From contig CAZYAO010000004.1 of the NCBI GenBank assembly GCA_964645715.1, positions 67,177-131,176 of the forward strand: a stretch of 64,000 nt of DNA, in the 5' to 3' direction. Below are positions 34,229-41,553 of the stretch, in pieces. A program made the translations under genes and the position numbers. The notes below the pieces were generated by a model. It saw only the letters and a program-made list of their open reading frames with translations. It searched no databases and was not told where the DNA came from. Source of the stretch: JAUMBM01 sp964645715. Lineage in GTDB: Bacteria > Bacteroidota > Bacteroidia > Chitinophagales > Saprospiraceae. Each line of letters opens with the position of its first letter. Position 1 is the first letter of the stretch.

Positions 34229-34260
34229 TTTTATGGGGTGGCTGAGGCCGCCCCATAAAA
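34229..34260. terminator. Bidirectional terminator hairpin, TGAG loop
   Basis: A 14-bp stem TTTTATGGGGTGGC / GCCGCCCCATAAAA (one wobble) with loop TGAG, between converging genes. Confidence 0.75.
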
Positions 34261-34273
34261 TCATACTATCGGT

Positions 34274-34861
34274 TCAGGCTTCCATTTCAGCCATCACCCA
34301 GTAGGCGTCCAGCATGAAGCCTATGGCCAGTAGCGCCAGCCCGGTGCCGAAGGTAGCGGCCACTGCCCAATCGATCCATTGCCAGCCGGTAAGATGCGCC
34401 AAGAGGAGAAATAAGGCGGTGGTCACAGAGCAAATAACCAGTATCAGCAACGATTTGCCATGCCAAGGGCTTTGCCACAAGGAGCGAAGCCCCTGCCAGC
34501 CAATCAGCCAAAGCAAACTATGGCCGCCAACACTCAGCCATATCACCGGCAGAGCATCTGCTGAGGCGAGGTAGTGACCCTGTTCATACCAGCGCACATA
34601 ACATTCATTAATCAGATACCCGGAGGCCAGAAGCACCAGTAAACCCAGCAGCAGTTGGCCAGCTGGCCGGAGAGACTCCAGCCGATGGCGGAAAGAGAGC
34701 GCAACGCCCAGTTCGTCTGCCATCAGACGACTCAGGACGATGGTTAGTACCAGCTGAAGCAAGGCGTGGTAGCCAAGCAGAAGACTTCCTGTGAGCTGAC
34801 TAAAGCGCCACTGGATAAGCGCAATCAGCAGCGCAGGGATGATACTGAAGGGTAAGAGCAT
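34274..34861 (-). CDS. Polytopic membrane protein, unknown function
   Basis: 195 aa, mostly hydrophobic, with about five or six predicted helices (LLPFSIIPALLIALIQW, LLLGYHALLQLVLTIVL, LLLGLLVLLASGYLI, VIWLSVGGHSLLWLIGW, LLILVICSVTTALFLLLAHL, WAVAATFGTGLALLAIGFML). No catalytic or transport motif is recognised. The start at ATG 34861 fits the first helix. It stands alone between a convergent terminator and the hairpins that precede ruvB. Confidence 0.65.
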   Translation of the reverse strand: MLLPFSIIPALLIALIQWRFSQLTGSLLLGYHALLQLVLTIVLSRLMADELGVALSFRHRLESLRPAGQLLLGLLVLLASGYLINECYVRWYEQGHYLASADALPVIWLSVGGHSLLWLIGWQGLRSLWQSPWHGKSLLILVICSVTTALFLLLAHLTGWQWIDWAVAATFGTGLALLAIGFMLDAYWVMAEMEA

Positions 34862-35020
34862 AGCAGAATACTGAACATATTACGGAATGGGGTCTGCCGT
34901 GTTGTTATGTCAGGTAAAGGTCATAATGAAATGCGAATTCTCTGTTAAATCTGTGCTAAATAATTGTCATTTACATAACTGAACCTCCTTTCGGCAGGGT
35001 TGTGGGCTGGTGACAATTGT

Positions 35021-35066
35021 CGTGAGACACTCTTTGGCGGCTGTCGCCGCCAAAGAGTGTCTCGCG
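35021..35066. terminator. 21-bp hairpin with GGCGGC-TGTC-GCCGCC core
   Basis: Stem from CGTGAGACACTCTTTGGCGGC (21 nt arm with one wobble) and loop TGTC, between the membrane gene start and the ruvB end. Confidence 0.75.
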
Positions 35067-35076
35067 GAGGGGTTTT

Positions 35077-35101
35077 ATTTTGCCGCAAAAGGCGGCAAAA
35101 T
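35077..35101. terminator. Hairpin ATTTTGCCGC / GCGGCAAAAT
   Basis: A 10-bp stem with 5-nt loop, followed on the plus strand by T residues, 30 nt downstream of the ruvB stop (minus-strand gene). Confidence 0.6.
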
Positions 35102-35131
35102 TTTTATGAGACAAGCTCCGGAGCGCCTGCA

Positions 35132-36166
35132 TCACTCAAACTCAAACAAAGTACCAGCGCGACCCGGCATAACCAACCCCAGGTGCCGCCAGGTTTTTTC
35201 GGTCGCTTCGCGACCGCGAGCAGTACGTTGCAGGTAGCCCTCCATGATGAGGAAAGGTTCGTGTACTTCTTCTATCGTTCCGGCCTCCTCACCAACGGCG
35301 GTGGCGATGGTTGTAAGCCCCACAGGCCCCCCTTTAAATTTGTGGACAATTGTACTAAGAATTTTGTTGTCCATCTCATCGAGCCCTCCTTCATCTACAT
35401 TGAGCGCATTGAGCCCAAACTTAGCGATCTCGAGATCGATGCTGCCGTTGCCTTTGACCTGTGCGAAGTCGCGCACACGCCGCAACAGTGCATTGGCAAT
35501 GCGCGGCGTACCCCGGCTGCGACGGGCTATTTCATAGGCTCCCTCCTCATTGATAGCCACCTGCAGGATACCTGCCGATCGCTGGATGATGCGCATCAGC
35601 GTAGGCACATCATAGTAATCGAGGTGGCAGCTGATACCAAATCGCTCCCGCATGGGCGCCGTCAGCAGTCCTTGCCGCGTAGTAGCCCCGACCAGCGTAA
35701 AAGGATTCAAAGATATCTGAATGCTGCGGGCATTAGGACCACTGTCAATCATAATATCGATGCGATAATCCTCCATGGCGGAATACAGATACTCCTCCAC
35801 GACTGTATTGAGCCGGTGGATTTCGTCAATAAAAAGCACATCCCCGGTATCGAGTTTGGTGAGCAAGCCCGCCAGGTCGCCGGGTTTCTCGAGTACTGGT
35901 CCGGACGTCATTTTGAGGTCTGCCCCCATCTCGCGAGCCACGATATGGGAGAGCGTAGTCTTTCCCAGCCCCGGAGGACCATGCAGCAGAACATGATCGA
36001 GCGGCTCTCCCCGCTGCCGGGCCGCCTGGATGAAGACGGTCAGATTTTCCACAATACGAGGCTGGCCCGAAAATTCTTCGAGACCTTTGGGGCGTAGAGC
36101 GCGTTCGACCTGTTGGTCTTCGCGCGGCATTTCGTCCTTATCTGCCGACAAATTTGGATTGCGCAT
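35132..36166 (-). CDS. ruvB: Holliday junction branch migration ATPase RuvB
   Basis: 344 aa, normal RuvB length. N-terminal pattern RPKGLEEFSGQPRIVENL, Walker A HGPPGLGKTTLSHIVA, Walker B DVLFIDEIHRLNTVVEEYL, sensor TLVGATTRQGLLTAPMRERF, arginine-finger region RSRGTPRIANALLRRVRDFA and the winged-helix C-terminus GPVGLTTIATAVGEE, EPFLIMEGYLQRTARGR. With RuvA it drives branch migration of Holliday junctions in recombination. ATG 36166 is preferred to a TTG 33 nt upstream. ruvA and ruvC are not in the window. Confidence 0.97.
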   Translation of the reverse strand: MRNPNLSADKDEMPREDQQVERALRPKGLEEFSGQPRIVENLTVFIQAARQRGEPLDHVLLHGPPGLGKTTLSHIVAREMGADLKMTSGPVLEKPGDLAGLLTKLDTGDVLFIDEIHRLNTVVEEYLYSAMEDYRIDIMIDSGPNARSIQISLNPFTLVGATTRQGLLTAPMRERFGISCHLDYYDVPTLMRIIQRSAGILQVAINEEGAYEIARRSRGTPRIANALLRRVRDFAQVKGNGSIDLEIAKFGLNALNVDEGGLDEMDNKILSTIVHKFKGGPVGLTTIATAVGEEAGTIEEVHEPFLIMEGYLQRTARGREATEKTWRHLGLVMPGRAGTLFEFE

Positions 36167-36277
36167 GATCTTGAACCAGTGAGGGGCTGCGTTTGTCAAC
36201 CCTTGATTTTTACCACTTTTACGAAGTTAACAAGCTGACAACTGAGCGGTTTACCGACTACAATCGGGAGAAATGAT

Positions 36278-36285
36278 TACCTTTG
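36278..36285 (+). promoter_or_regulatory. -7 promoter box (TACCTTTG) of icd
   Basis: Matches TAnnTTTG and gives a leader of about 115 nt before ATG 36405. Confidence 0.5.
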
Positions 36286-36404
36286 CGCTGCTTCGCGAGC
36301 CGCTCAGCTGTCATTCATTTTTTAGGGCAGTTGACCGAAGGTAGCGCTGTTGTGTACGAGCTTGCGCAGTAAAGTTAATATTATTCATCAAAATTTTCCT
36401 AACC

Positions 36405-37634
36405 ATGAGTGGAACGAAAATAACCATCCAGGACGGTAGCCTGTTGGTGCCGGACAATCCTATTATCCCTTTTATTGAAGGAGACGGCACCGGACCGGAT
36501 ATTTGGGCTGCTTCTGTGCGTGTACTTGATGCGGCTGTTGAAAAGGCTTATGGCGGCAGTCGCAAGATTGAATGGGTGGAAGTACTGGCGGGTGAAAAAG
36601 CTTTCAACCAGACAGGTGAGTGGTTGCCACAACGGACACTAGATCTGATAGAATCTCACCTCGTTGCCATCAAAGGCCCTCTCACCACGCCTGTCGGCGG
36701 TGGTATTCGTTCGCTCAATGTGGCGCTGCGCCAGCAGCTTGACCTGTACGCCTGCGTACGTCCTGTGCAGTATTTTGCCGGTGTTCCCAGCCCTGTAAAG
36801 CAGCCCGAACAAGTAGACATGATTATTTTCCGGGAGAATACGGAAGATATTTATGCGGGTATCGAATTCAAGTCCGGTACCGATGACGTCGCCAGCCTGC
36901 TGCAGCTGCTCAAGGATCACTTCCCGGACCGCTACAAGAAAATTCGCTTCCCGGAGACCACCGGACTTGGCATCAAGCCTGTTTCTCAGGAAGGTACTGC
37001 CCGGCTCGTACGCGCAGCCATCCAGTACGCCATCGAGAATAACCGCAGCAGCGTTACGCTCGTTCACAAGGGCAATATCATGAAATTTACGGAAGGATCT
37101 TTCATGGACTGGGGTTACCAGGTAGCAGCGCAAGAATTTGGTGCGCAGCCACTCGATGGTGGTCCTTGGCATGTCATTACAACGGCTGCCGGCAAAGAGA
37201 TTGTTGTAAAAGATGTCATCGCTGATGCCTTCTTGCAACAAATCCTCACCCGCCCCGCTGAGTACGATGTAATTGCTACCCTCAACCTCAATGGCGACTA
37301 CATCAGCGACGCGCTGGCAGCGCAGGTAGGCGGCATCGGTATTGCTCCGGGAGCCAATATCAACTACGTCAATGGCTGCGCCATTTTCGAAGCTACACAC
37401 GGCACGGCACCCAAGTATGCCGGCCTGGACAAGGTCAATCCCAGCTCGGTCATCCTGTCCGGCGAGATGATGTTCCGCTACATGGGCTGGAAGGAAGCGG
37501 CCGACCTCATCCTCAAATCAGTCAATGGCGCCATCGGAAAGAAGCGTGTTACGTATGACTTCCACCGCCTGATGGAAGGTGCCACTTTGCTGAAGTGCTC
37601 TGAGTTTGGCGATGAGCTCATTGCCAACATGTAA
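36405..37634 (+). CDS. icd: Isocitrate dehydrogenase (NADP-type, prokaryotic form)
   Basis: 409 aa. Conserved blocks: PIIPFIEGDGTGPDIWAASV, KGPLTTPVGGGIRSLNVALR, MIIFRENTEDIYAGIEFKSG (NTEDIYAGIE carries substrate residues), VTLVHKGNIMKFTEGSFMDW, ATLNLNGDYISDALAAQVGG and IFEATHGTAPKYAGLDKVNP. It oxidises isocitrate to 2-oxoglutarate in the TCA cycle; the NADP preference is inferred from family type. Monocistronic, with its own promoter and a terminator pair downstream. Confidence 0.96.
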   Translation: MSGTKITIQDGSLLVPDNPIIPFIEGDGTGPDIWAASVRVLDAAVEKAYGGSRKIEWVEVLAGEKAFNQTGEWLPQRTLDLIESHLVAIKGPLTTPVGGGIRSLNVALRQQLDLYACVRPVQYFAGVPSPVKQPEQVDMIIFRENTEDIYAGIEFKSGTDDVASLLQLLKDHFPDRYKKIRFPETTGLGIKPVSQEGTARLVRAAIQYAIENNRSSVTLVHKGNIMKFTEGSFMDWGYQVAAQEFGAQPLDGGPWHVITTAAGKEIVVKDVIADAFLQQILTRPAEYDVIATLNLNGDYISDALAAQVGGIGIAPGANINYVNGCAIFEATHGTAPKYAGLDKVNPSSVILSGEMMFRYMGWKEAADLILKSVNGAIGKKRVTYDFHRLMEGATLLKCSEFGDELIANM

Positions 37635-37636
37635 TA

Positions 37637-37667
37637 ATTTTTTTGGCGGCTATGGCCGCCTAAAAAT
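37637..37667. terminator. Terminator hairpin, TATG loop
   Basis: GGCGGC-TATG-GCCGCC core flanked by T-rich and A-rich arms, 3 nt after the icd stop. Confidence 0.7.
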
Positions 37668-37669
37668 AC

Positions 37670-37707
37670 AAAAAGCTCTTTGGGGCCTCGGCCGCCAAAG
37701 AGCTTTT
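37670..37707. terminator. Bidirectional terminator hairpin, CTCTTTGG arms
   Basis: Arms AAAAAGCTCTTTGG / CCAAAGAGCTTTTT with a GC-rich interior, between the converging icd and lipoprotein genes. Confidence 0.7.
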
Positions 37708-37722
37708 TTTCAGCTCCCGCAC

Positions 37723-38370
37723 CTAGTCCTCTTTCAATTCAAGCGATACAATGGTATTCTGCACCCGCTGATCAAAGTAGCCCACCACCTGCTTACCATT
37801 CGCACCAACCAGTTCCGGCGTGACAAAGAAAGGAAATGCCTCTACATGTTCCTCTTCTGTTTGGATGTACAACATACCCGGCAGATCGCCAGTCGTCTCC
37901 GTTTCTGCACCGCTCAGGATACCCCTGATTTGTTTGAGTTCCGCCAGATTTACCCCCGTCGTCTTCAGCAATGGTTTGCCATTGTATTTAACTTCCAGGA
38001 GCGCATTTTCGACCAGGCTTACGTATTCAAAAGCGGCATATTTACCGACAGCAGCTGCCATTTTGCCGGGATCGAGGTCCGGAAATTCCTCCAGATTAAG
38101 TTGAAAGTTTTCTGAAAACTGCCGCTCGGGAAACTCGATGGTAAGCACCATGAACGGATAACCAGCATCTTCAGCAGCCTGGATAAGGCCAAATTCTTTG
38201 ATGGGATCGGCAGGCGGGTTGCCCTCCATTGTCTCGCTCACAGGAGCAGCTGTATCGACAGCTTCCTGTGCCGCTTCGGCGCCAGCGCCGCCGGACTTGC
38301 AGGCGAGTAGAAAAAATATGCCACCGATGGCGAGCATGCGCAGCATCCCTGGTGTGTTTAAGTTGCTCAT
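37723..38370 (-). CDS. Lipoprotein, unknown function
   Basis: 215 aa. The N-terminus has a lipobox FLLAC (about Cys24) followed by an Ala/Glu/Pro-rich spacer. The mature part contains FMVLTIEFPERQFSENFQLN and ends near VVGYFDQRVQNTIVSLELKE; no known domain is recognised. It converges on icd and is preceded upstream by two hairpins that separate it from the GWxTD gene. Confidence 0.65.
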   Translation of the reverse strand: MSNLNTPGMLRMLAIGGIFFLLACKSGGAGAEAAQEAVDTAAPVSETMEGNPPADPIKEFGLIQAAEDAGYPFMVLTIEFPERQFSENFQLNLEEFPDLDPGKMAAAVGKYAAFEYVSLVENALLEVKYNGKPLLKTTGVNLAELKQIRGILSGAETETTGDLPGMLYIQTEEEHVEAFPFFVTPELVGANGKQVVGYFDQRVQNTIVSLELKED

Positions 38371-38408
38371 CTGATATGTGATTTTTATGATAGAATTGAA
38401 AGCCCGTA

Positions 38409-38444
38409 AATATTTTCGGGCGGCTGGGGCCGCCCAAAAATATT
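38409..38444. repeat. Hairpin with GGGCGGC-TGGG-GCCGCCC core
   Basis: 15 paired bases with one mismatch, and AT-rich outer arms (AATATTTT / AAAATATT). Confidence 0.7.
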
Positions 38445-38454
38445 ATAGCCGTGT

Positions 38455-38490
38455 AGCCCTCTTTGACGGCTGTCACCGTCAAAGAGGGCT
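38455..38490. terminator. 15-bp hairpin with CTCTTTG arms
   Basis: Arms AGCCCTCTTTGACGG / CCGTCAAAGAGGGCT, with a TGTC-containing loop, downstream of the GWxTD gene. Confidence 0.7.
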
Positions 38491-38529
38491 TTGAGTGAAA
38501 CTATTTAAATACTTACAGGTGGCACAAAA

Positions 38530-39984
38530 TCACCAGTCCAGAAAGTTCTGGCGGGCGCGCCTTCCCATATTATCCATCACATCGGTTCCCTGGATAAAAT
38601 CCTGCGAGTGCTCACTGGGTGCAGCGCGATACAACTGCAACTGCCACTGGGGATTATTCCTTTCGCCTATCACATCACTGTGCAGCAGAATATAGTCGTC
38701 TGCCGCCAGACTGGGGTTGTAGAAGACGAAGCGGACGTTATTTTGATTAGTTTGTTTCACCTCGTCATAGCTCCAGATTTCATACGGTGGAGCGGAGGGC
38801 TCGTTTTCCTGTCGAACGATATCATTGGGTCGGCCATATTTGAGGTATACATAGCCCCTGTCGGTTTCAAAACCATAGCGGAAACCTGAATCAAATTGCT
38901 GATCGACCGCCCGTGCCACCTCCATGTATTTGTCGTAGGCATCCTTGGGACTGACAGCATTCTCCTTAGACCAGAAACTAAGCAGGTATATCTTTTGCGC
39001 GCGCAGACTGTCGTATCGTAGCATAAGATTGACCACTTCTACATCCCGCTGGGGCAGGAGCGGCTGTATGGCCAACAGGCTGTATTTGAGTTCGGCAGCA
39101 TCCATATTACTCACAAAAGACCCACCCATCTGCTCATCGTTGACCTGTCGGTACAGCACCTGCAGATCGAACTGAGGATTGCTCCGCTGGAAGTCCGTCT
39201 TTTTGCTGCTCAGTAGTTGGCGGTTCCGGTCTTTGACTTCGATCGTCAATCGATAATTGCCACTGGGCAGATCCGTGATGTCCATCAGTTGTACAACCGG
39301 AACGACCGCTGTAGCCTCCTGACGCTTGTGCATTGTACGCACTACTTCTGTCTGTGCCCCATTGAGTCGCTCGATGACAAACGAGACAGCAAACGGCTCA
39401 CCGATAAGCTTGTCGGCCTGATAAATCTCGTGGTAGAGTGCCAGCGTTGTCGCGCTGCGTCCGTAAAAATTATAGGGAAGCAAGTCAAGATCAAGGCCAT
39501 TTTTGGTAAAAGGGCCTTCAGCGGCAGCTTTTTCCACCGACGCCAGCAGGCATATATCGGACTGCTGCACACGATCCGTAGCAAAAGCAACGTCCAATGC
39601 CGACTTGTGCATCAACTTATTCTCAGGCTGATTAGCGTCTGTCATGAGAATCTCCATGACATAGGCACCATTGGGCAACGCATAGCGTTTAAGATCGCGG
39701 AAGTTTAACGCGCTGCGACTCTGAGGACTATTGAGCGTGAACTTATCAAACTGCACGATCCTGTCGCCATTGCTGAAAGTAATAACCACCTCAACGGCCG
39801 ACACAAAGGTAGAATCGGGTTGTGGCAGTCTGGTAAGGCTCCGCCCCCAAAAGAAGAAGCCCACCTCTACGTAAGGCTGACCAGGGCTGTAATAGAGGTG
39901 ATGACTGACACTGGCATCCAGTGCCTGCAATCGGCCAACACCCACAAAGACAAGACTCGCAATTACCCAGAAAAAGATGCGCAT
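38530..39984 (-). CDS. GWxTD domain-containing protein
   Basis: 484 aa. Signal sequence (IFFWVIASLVFVGVG), then beta-rich domains (HHLYYSPGQPYVEVGFFFWG, DRIVQFDKFTLNSPQSRSAL), and a C-terminal GWxTD-type region with IYLLSFWSKENAVSPKDAYD, YGFETDRGYVYLKYGRPNDI and PYEIWSYDEV. The GWxTD family is secreted in Bacteroidota and its biochemistry is unknown. ATG 39984 is chosen because a TAAATTTG box at 40016-40023 sits right before it; the ATG 40014 lies against the box. Confidence 0.85.
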   Translation of the reverse strand: MRIFFWVIASLVFVGVGRLQALDASVSHHLYYSPGQPYVEVGFFFWGRSLTRLPQPDSTFVSAVEVVITFSNGDRIVQFDKFTLNSPQSRSALNFRDLKRYALPNGAYVMEILMTDANQPENKLMHKSALDVAFATDRVQQSDICLLASVEKAAAEGPFTKNGLDLDLLPYNFYGRSATTLALYHEIYQADKLIGEPFAVSFVIERLNGAQTEVVRTMHKRQEATAVVPVVQLMDITDLPSGNYRLTIEVKDRNRQLLSSKKTDFQRSNPQFDLQVLYRQVNDEQMGGSFVSNMDAAELKYSLLAIQPLLPQRDVEVVNLMLRYDSLRAQKIYLLSFWSKENAVSPKDAYDKYMEVARAVDQQFDSGFRYGFETDRGYVYLKYGRPNDIVRQENEPSAPPYEIWSYDEVKQTNQNNVRFVFYNPSLAADDYILLHSDVIGERNNPQWQLQLYRAAPSEHSQDFIQGTDVMDNMGRRARQNFLDW

Positions 39985-40015
39985 ATGCGTATTGAATTTG
40001 GCCGGCATTGGCATA

Positions 40016-40023
40016 CAAATTTA
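40016..40023 (-). promoter_or_regulatory. -7 promoter box (TAAATTTG) of the GWxTD gene
   Basis: On the minus strand it lies about 31 nt before ATG 39984 and rules out the upstream ATG at 40014. Confidence 0.5.
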
Positions 40024-40028
40024 CAGCA

Positions 40029-40415
40029 TCATTGAGCTGTATTTGTTTGCTTACCAAAAGTGAACATAAAGTCGTACTGGTTAATCTGCGTTTTGAGCAC
40101 CAGCACCGTATCTTCCAGTTTGACGATTTCGTATTGCACAGTCATCGGATCCCCCAGTTGTGTTAGTTGGTTGCCGTCCAATTCGAAGGCCTGTTGCTGC
40201 GGACTACCCGTCAGGTTGGTAGACAAGCTTCCGTCGCGATTGAATTCATAATAGAGAGAGGACATTCTTTCAGTGGGTCGACCGTTGCTGATGGCCTCGC
40301 GCAGCAACCAGCGACCCGACAATTTGCTCATCACCGCTTCTTCGTCGCTGCTGCAGGCCGTCAGTACAGCCAGCAATGCCATTGGAACAATCCCCAGCAG
40401 GAAAATTTTTGCCAT
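40029..40415 (-). CDS. Small lipocalin-like lipoprotein
   Basis: 128 aa. Signal and lipobox VLTAC (Cys21) are followed by LSGRWLLREAISNGRPTERM, SSLYYEFNRDGSLSTNL and ALQ-type strands ending YDFMFTFGKQ. A single small antiparallel beta-barrel of the lipocalin-like type (several Bacteroidota families) fits the W-x-L and G-D-S spacing, but this is weak pattern evidence. ATG 40415 is supported by a TATATTTG box at 40450-40457. It may be co-transcribed with the GWxTD gene, whose promoter lies in between. Confidence 0.65.
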   Translation of the reverse strand: MAKIFLLGIVPMALLAVLTACSSDEEAVMSKLSGRWLLREAISNGRPTERMSSLYYEFNRDGSLSTNLTGSPQQQAFELDGNQLTQLGDPMTVQYEIVKLEDTVLVLKTQINQYDFMFTFGKQTNTAQ

Positions 40416-40503
40416 GTTTTGATAATCAGTTGAACTCACAGAATTAAGACAAATATAGATACATTTTTTGTATGCCCCTGCCAAACGTATTTCGATACCA
40501 AAG

Positions 40504-41472
40504 CTAGTCGGCTGCTGCTGCCCTGCGCAACCGGTCATTGATAGCCCTGCCCAGCTGCTGTTCGGGCACTGGTTCAGCGACGATGAGATCCAGTGCCTGT
40601 GCGTCGAGATATCGCATAGCCGCAAATAAATGTTGCGCAGCTTCCGCCAGATTTCCCTCGGGCGAAAGTACGCACTGGTGGTCATCAGGGATACCCGCCA
40701 CTTTACGACAAAAGGTAATCGACCCTATTCTTTCTGCCGGGTATTGCGCCCTGTAATCTTCTGCCCGCCCCAGCACCAGTGGCACCTTTGGGGCGTAATG
40801 ACTTTTGAGCATACCCGGCGCCGCCGGATTGGAAGCCGAATGACTATGGACCCGCACACTTCCCAGCAGCTCCTCGATCTGCTCGACTGCCAGTCCCCCC
40901 TTGCGGTACACAACGACCTCTCCGTCCTCCATACCCACAATGGTGCTTTCCAGACCAATCGAGCAATTGCCCCCGTCGAGAATGTAAGAAATCTTGCCCT
41001 GCAACTGCTGGAAGACATGCCGGGCGGTTGTAGGACTAATATAGCCGAATGGATTAGCGCTGGGCGCAGCCAGCGGGAATCCGACTTTTTCCAGCAAAGC
41101 CCGCGTCAGCGGATGGGCCGGCACACGTATGGCTACCCTGGGCAAGCCTGAAGTCACCAAGTCCGGAATCACCTCCCTTTTGGACAACAGCAAAGTAAGC
41201 GGCCCCGGCATAAAGGCATCGGCCAACCGTTGCAGTGGCGGTGGCACTTCTTCCGTCCACGTGTTCAACAGAGCGGGCGAAGCCACGTGCAGGATAAGCG
41301 GATCGAACTGGGGTCTGTTTTTTACCGTAAAAATTGCCGCTACGGCCTCATTGTTCAACGCATTACCAGCCAGCCCGTAGACTGTTTCCGTCGGGATGGC
41401 GACCAATTCACCAGCCGTCAGCAGTGCTGCCGCCCGTTCGATATCCGTGCCCGTTTCTGTTTGGTAATACAT
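40504..41472 (-). CDS. tsaC: Threonylcarbamoyl-AMP synthase (Sua5/TsaC)
   Basis: 322 aa: an N-terminal YrdC domain plus a C-terminal Sua5 domain, the Sua5-type length. Motifs: VAIPTETVYGLAGNA, FTVKNRPQFDPLILHVASP (K/R site), MPGPLTLLLSKR, VAIRVPAHP, PLAAPSANPFGYISPTTARH and CSIGLESTIVGM. The enzyme makes threonylcarbamoyl-AMP from Thr, bicarbonate and ATP for t6A37 tRNA modification. It lies 81 nt from the RibF-GT fusion on the same strand. No tsaB/D/E is in the window. Confidence 0.94.
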   Translation of the reverse strand: MYYQTETGTDIERAAALLTAGELVAIPTETVYGLAGNALNNEAVAAIFTVKNRPQFDPLILHVASPALLNTWTEEVPPPLQRLADAFMPGPLTLLLSKREVIPDLVTSGLPRVAIRVPAHPLTRALLEKVGFPLAAPSANPFGYISPTTARHVFQQLQGKISYILDGGNCSIGLESTIVGMEDGEVVVYRKGGLAVEQIEELLGSVRVHSHSASNPAAPGMLKSHYAPKVPLVLGRAEDYRAQYPAERIGSITFCRKVAGIPDDHQCVLSPEGNLAEAAQHLFAAMRYLDAQALDLIVAEPVPEQQLGRAINDRLRRAAAAD

Positions 41473-41553
41473 CTGAATTACGCTTCCTCTACATCAACCA
41501 GCCAGCCAGCAATTGGTTCACCTCCCACCTATCGCTGCGCAGCGCCGGCCGGA

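Noticed and set aside
35000..36097. 365-aa plus-strand ORF
   Set aside because: It lies antisense to ruvB, whose motifs are unmistakable.
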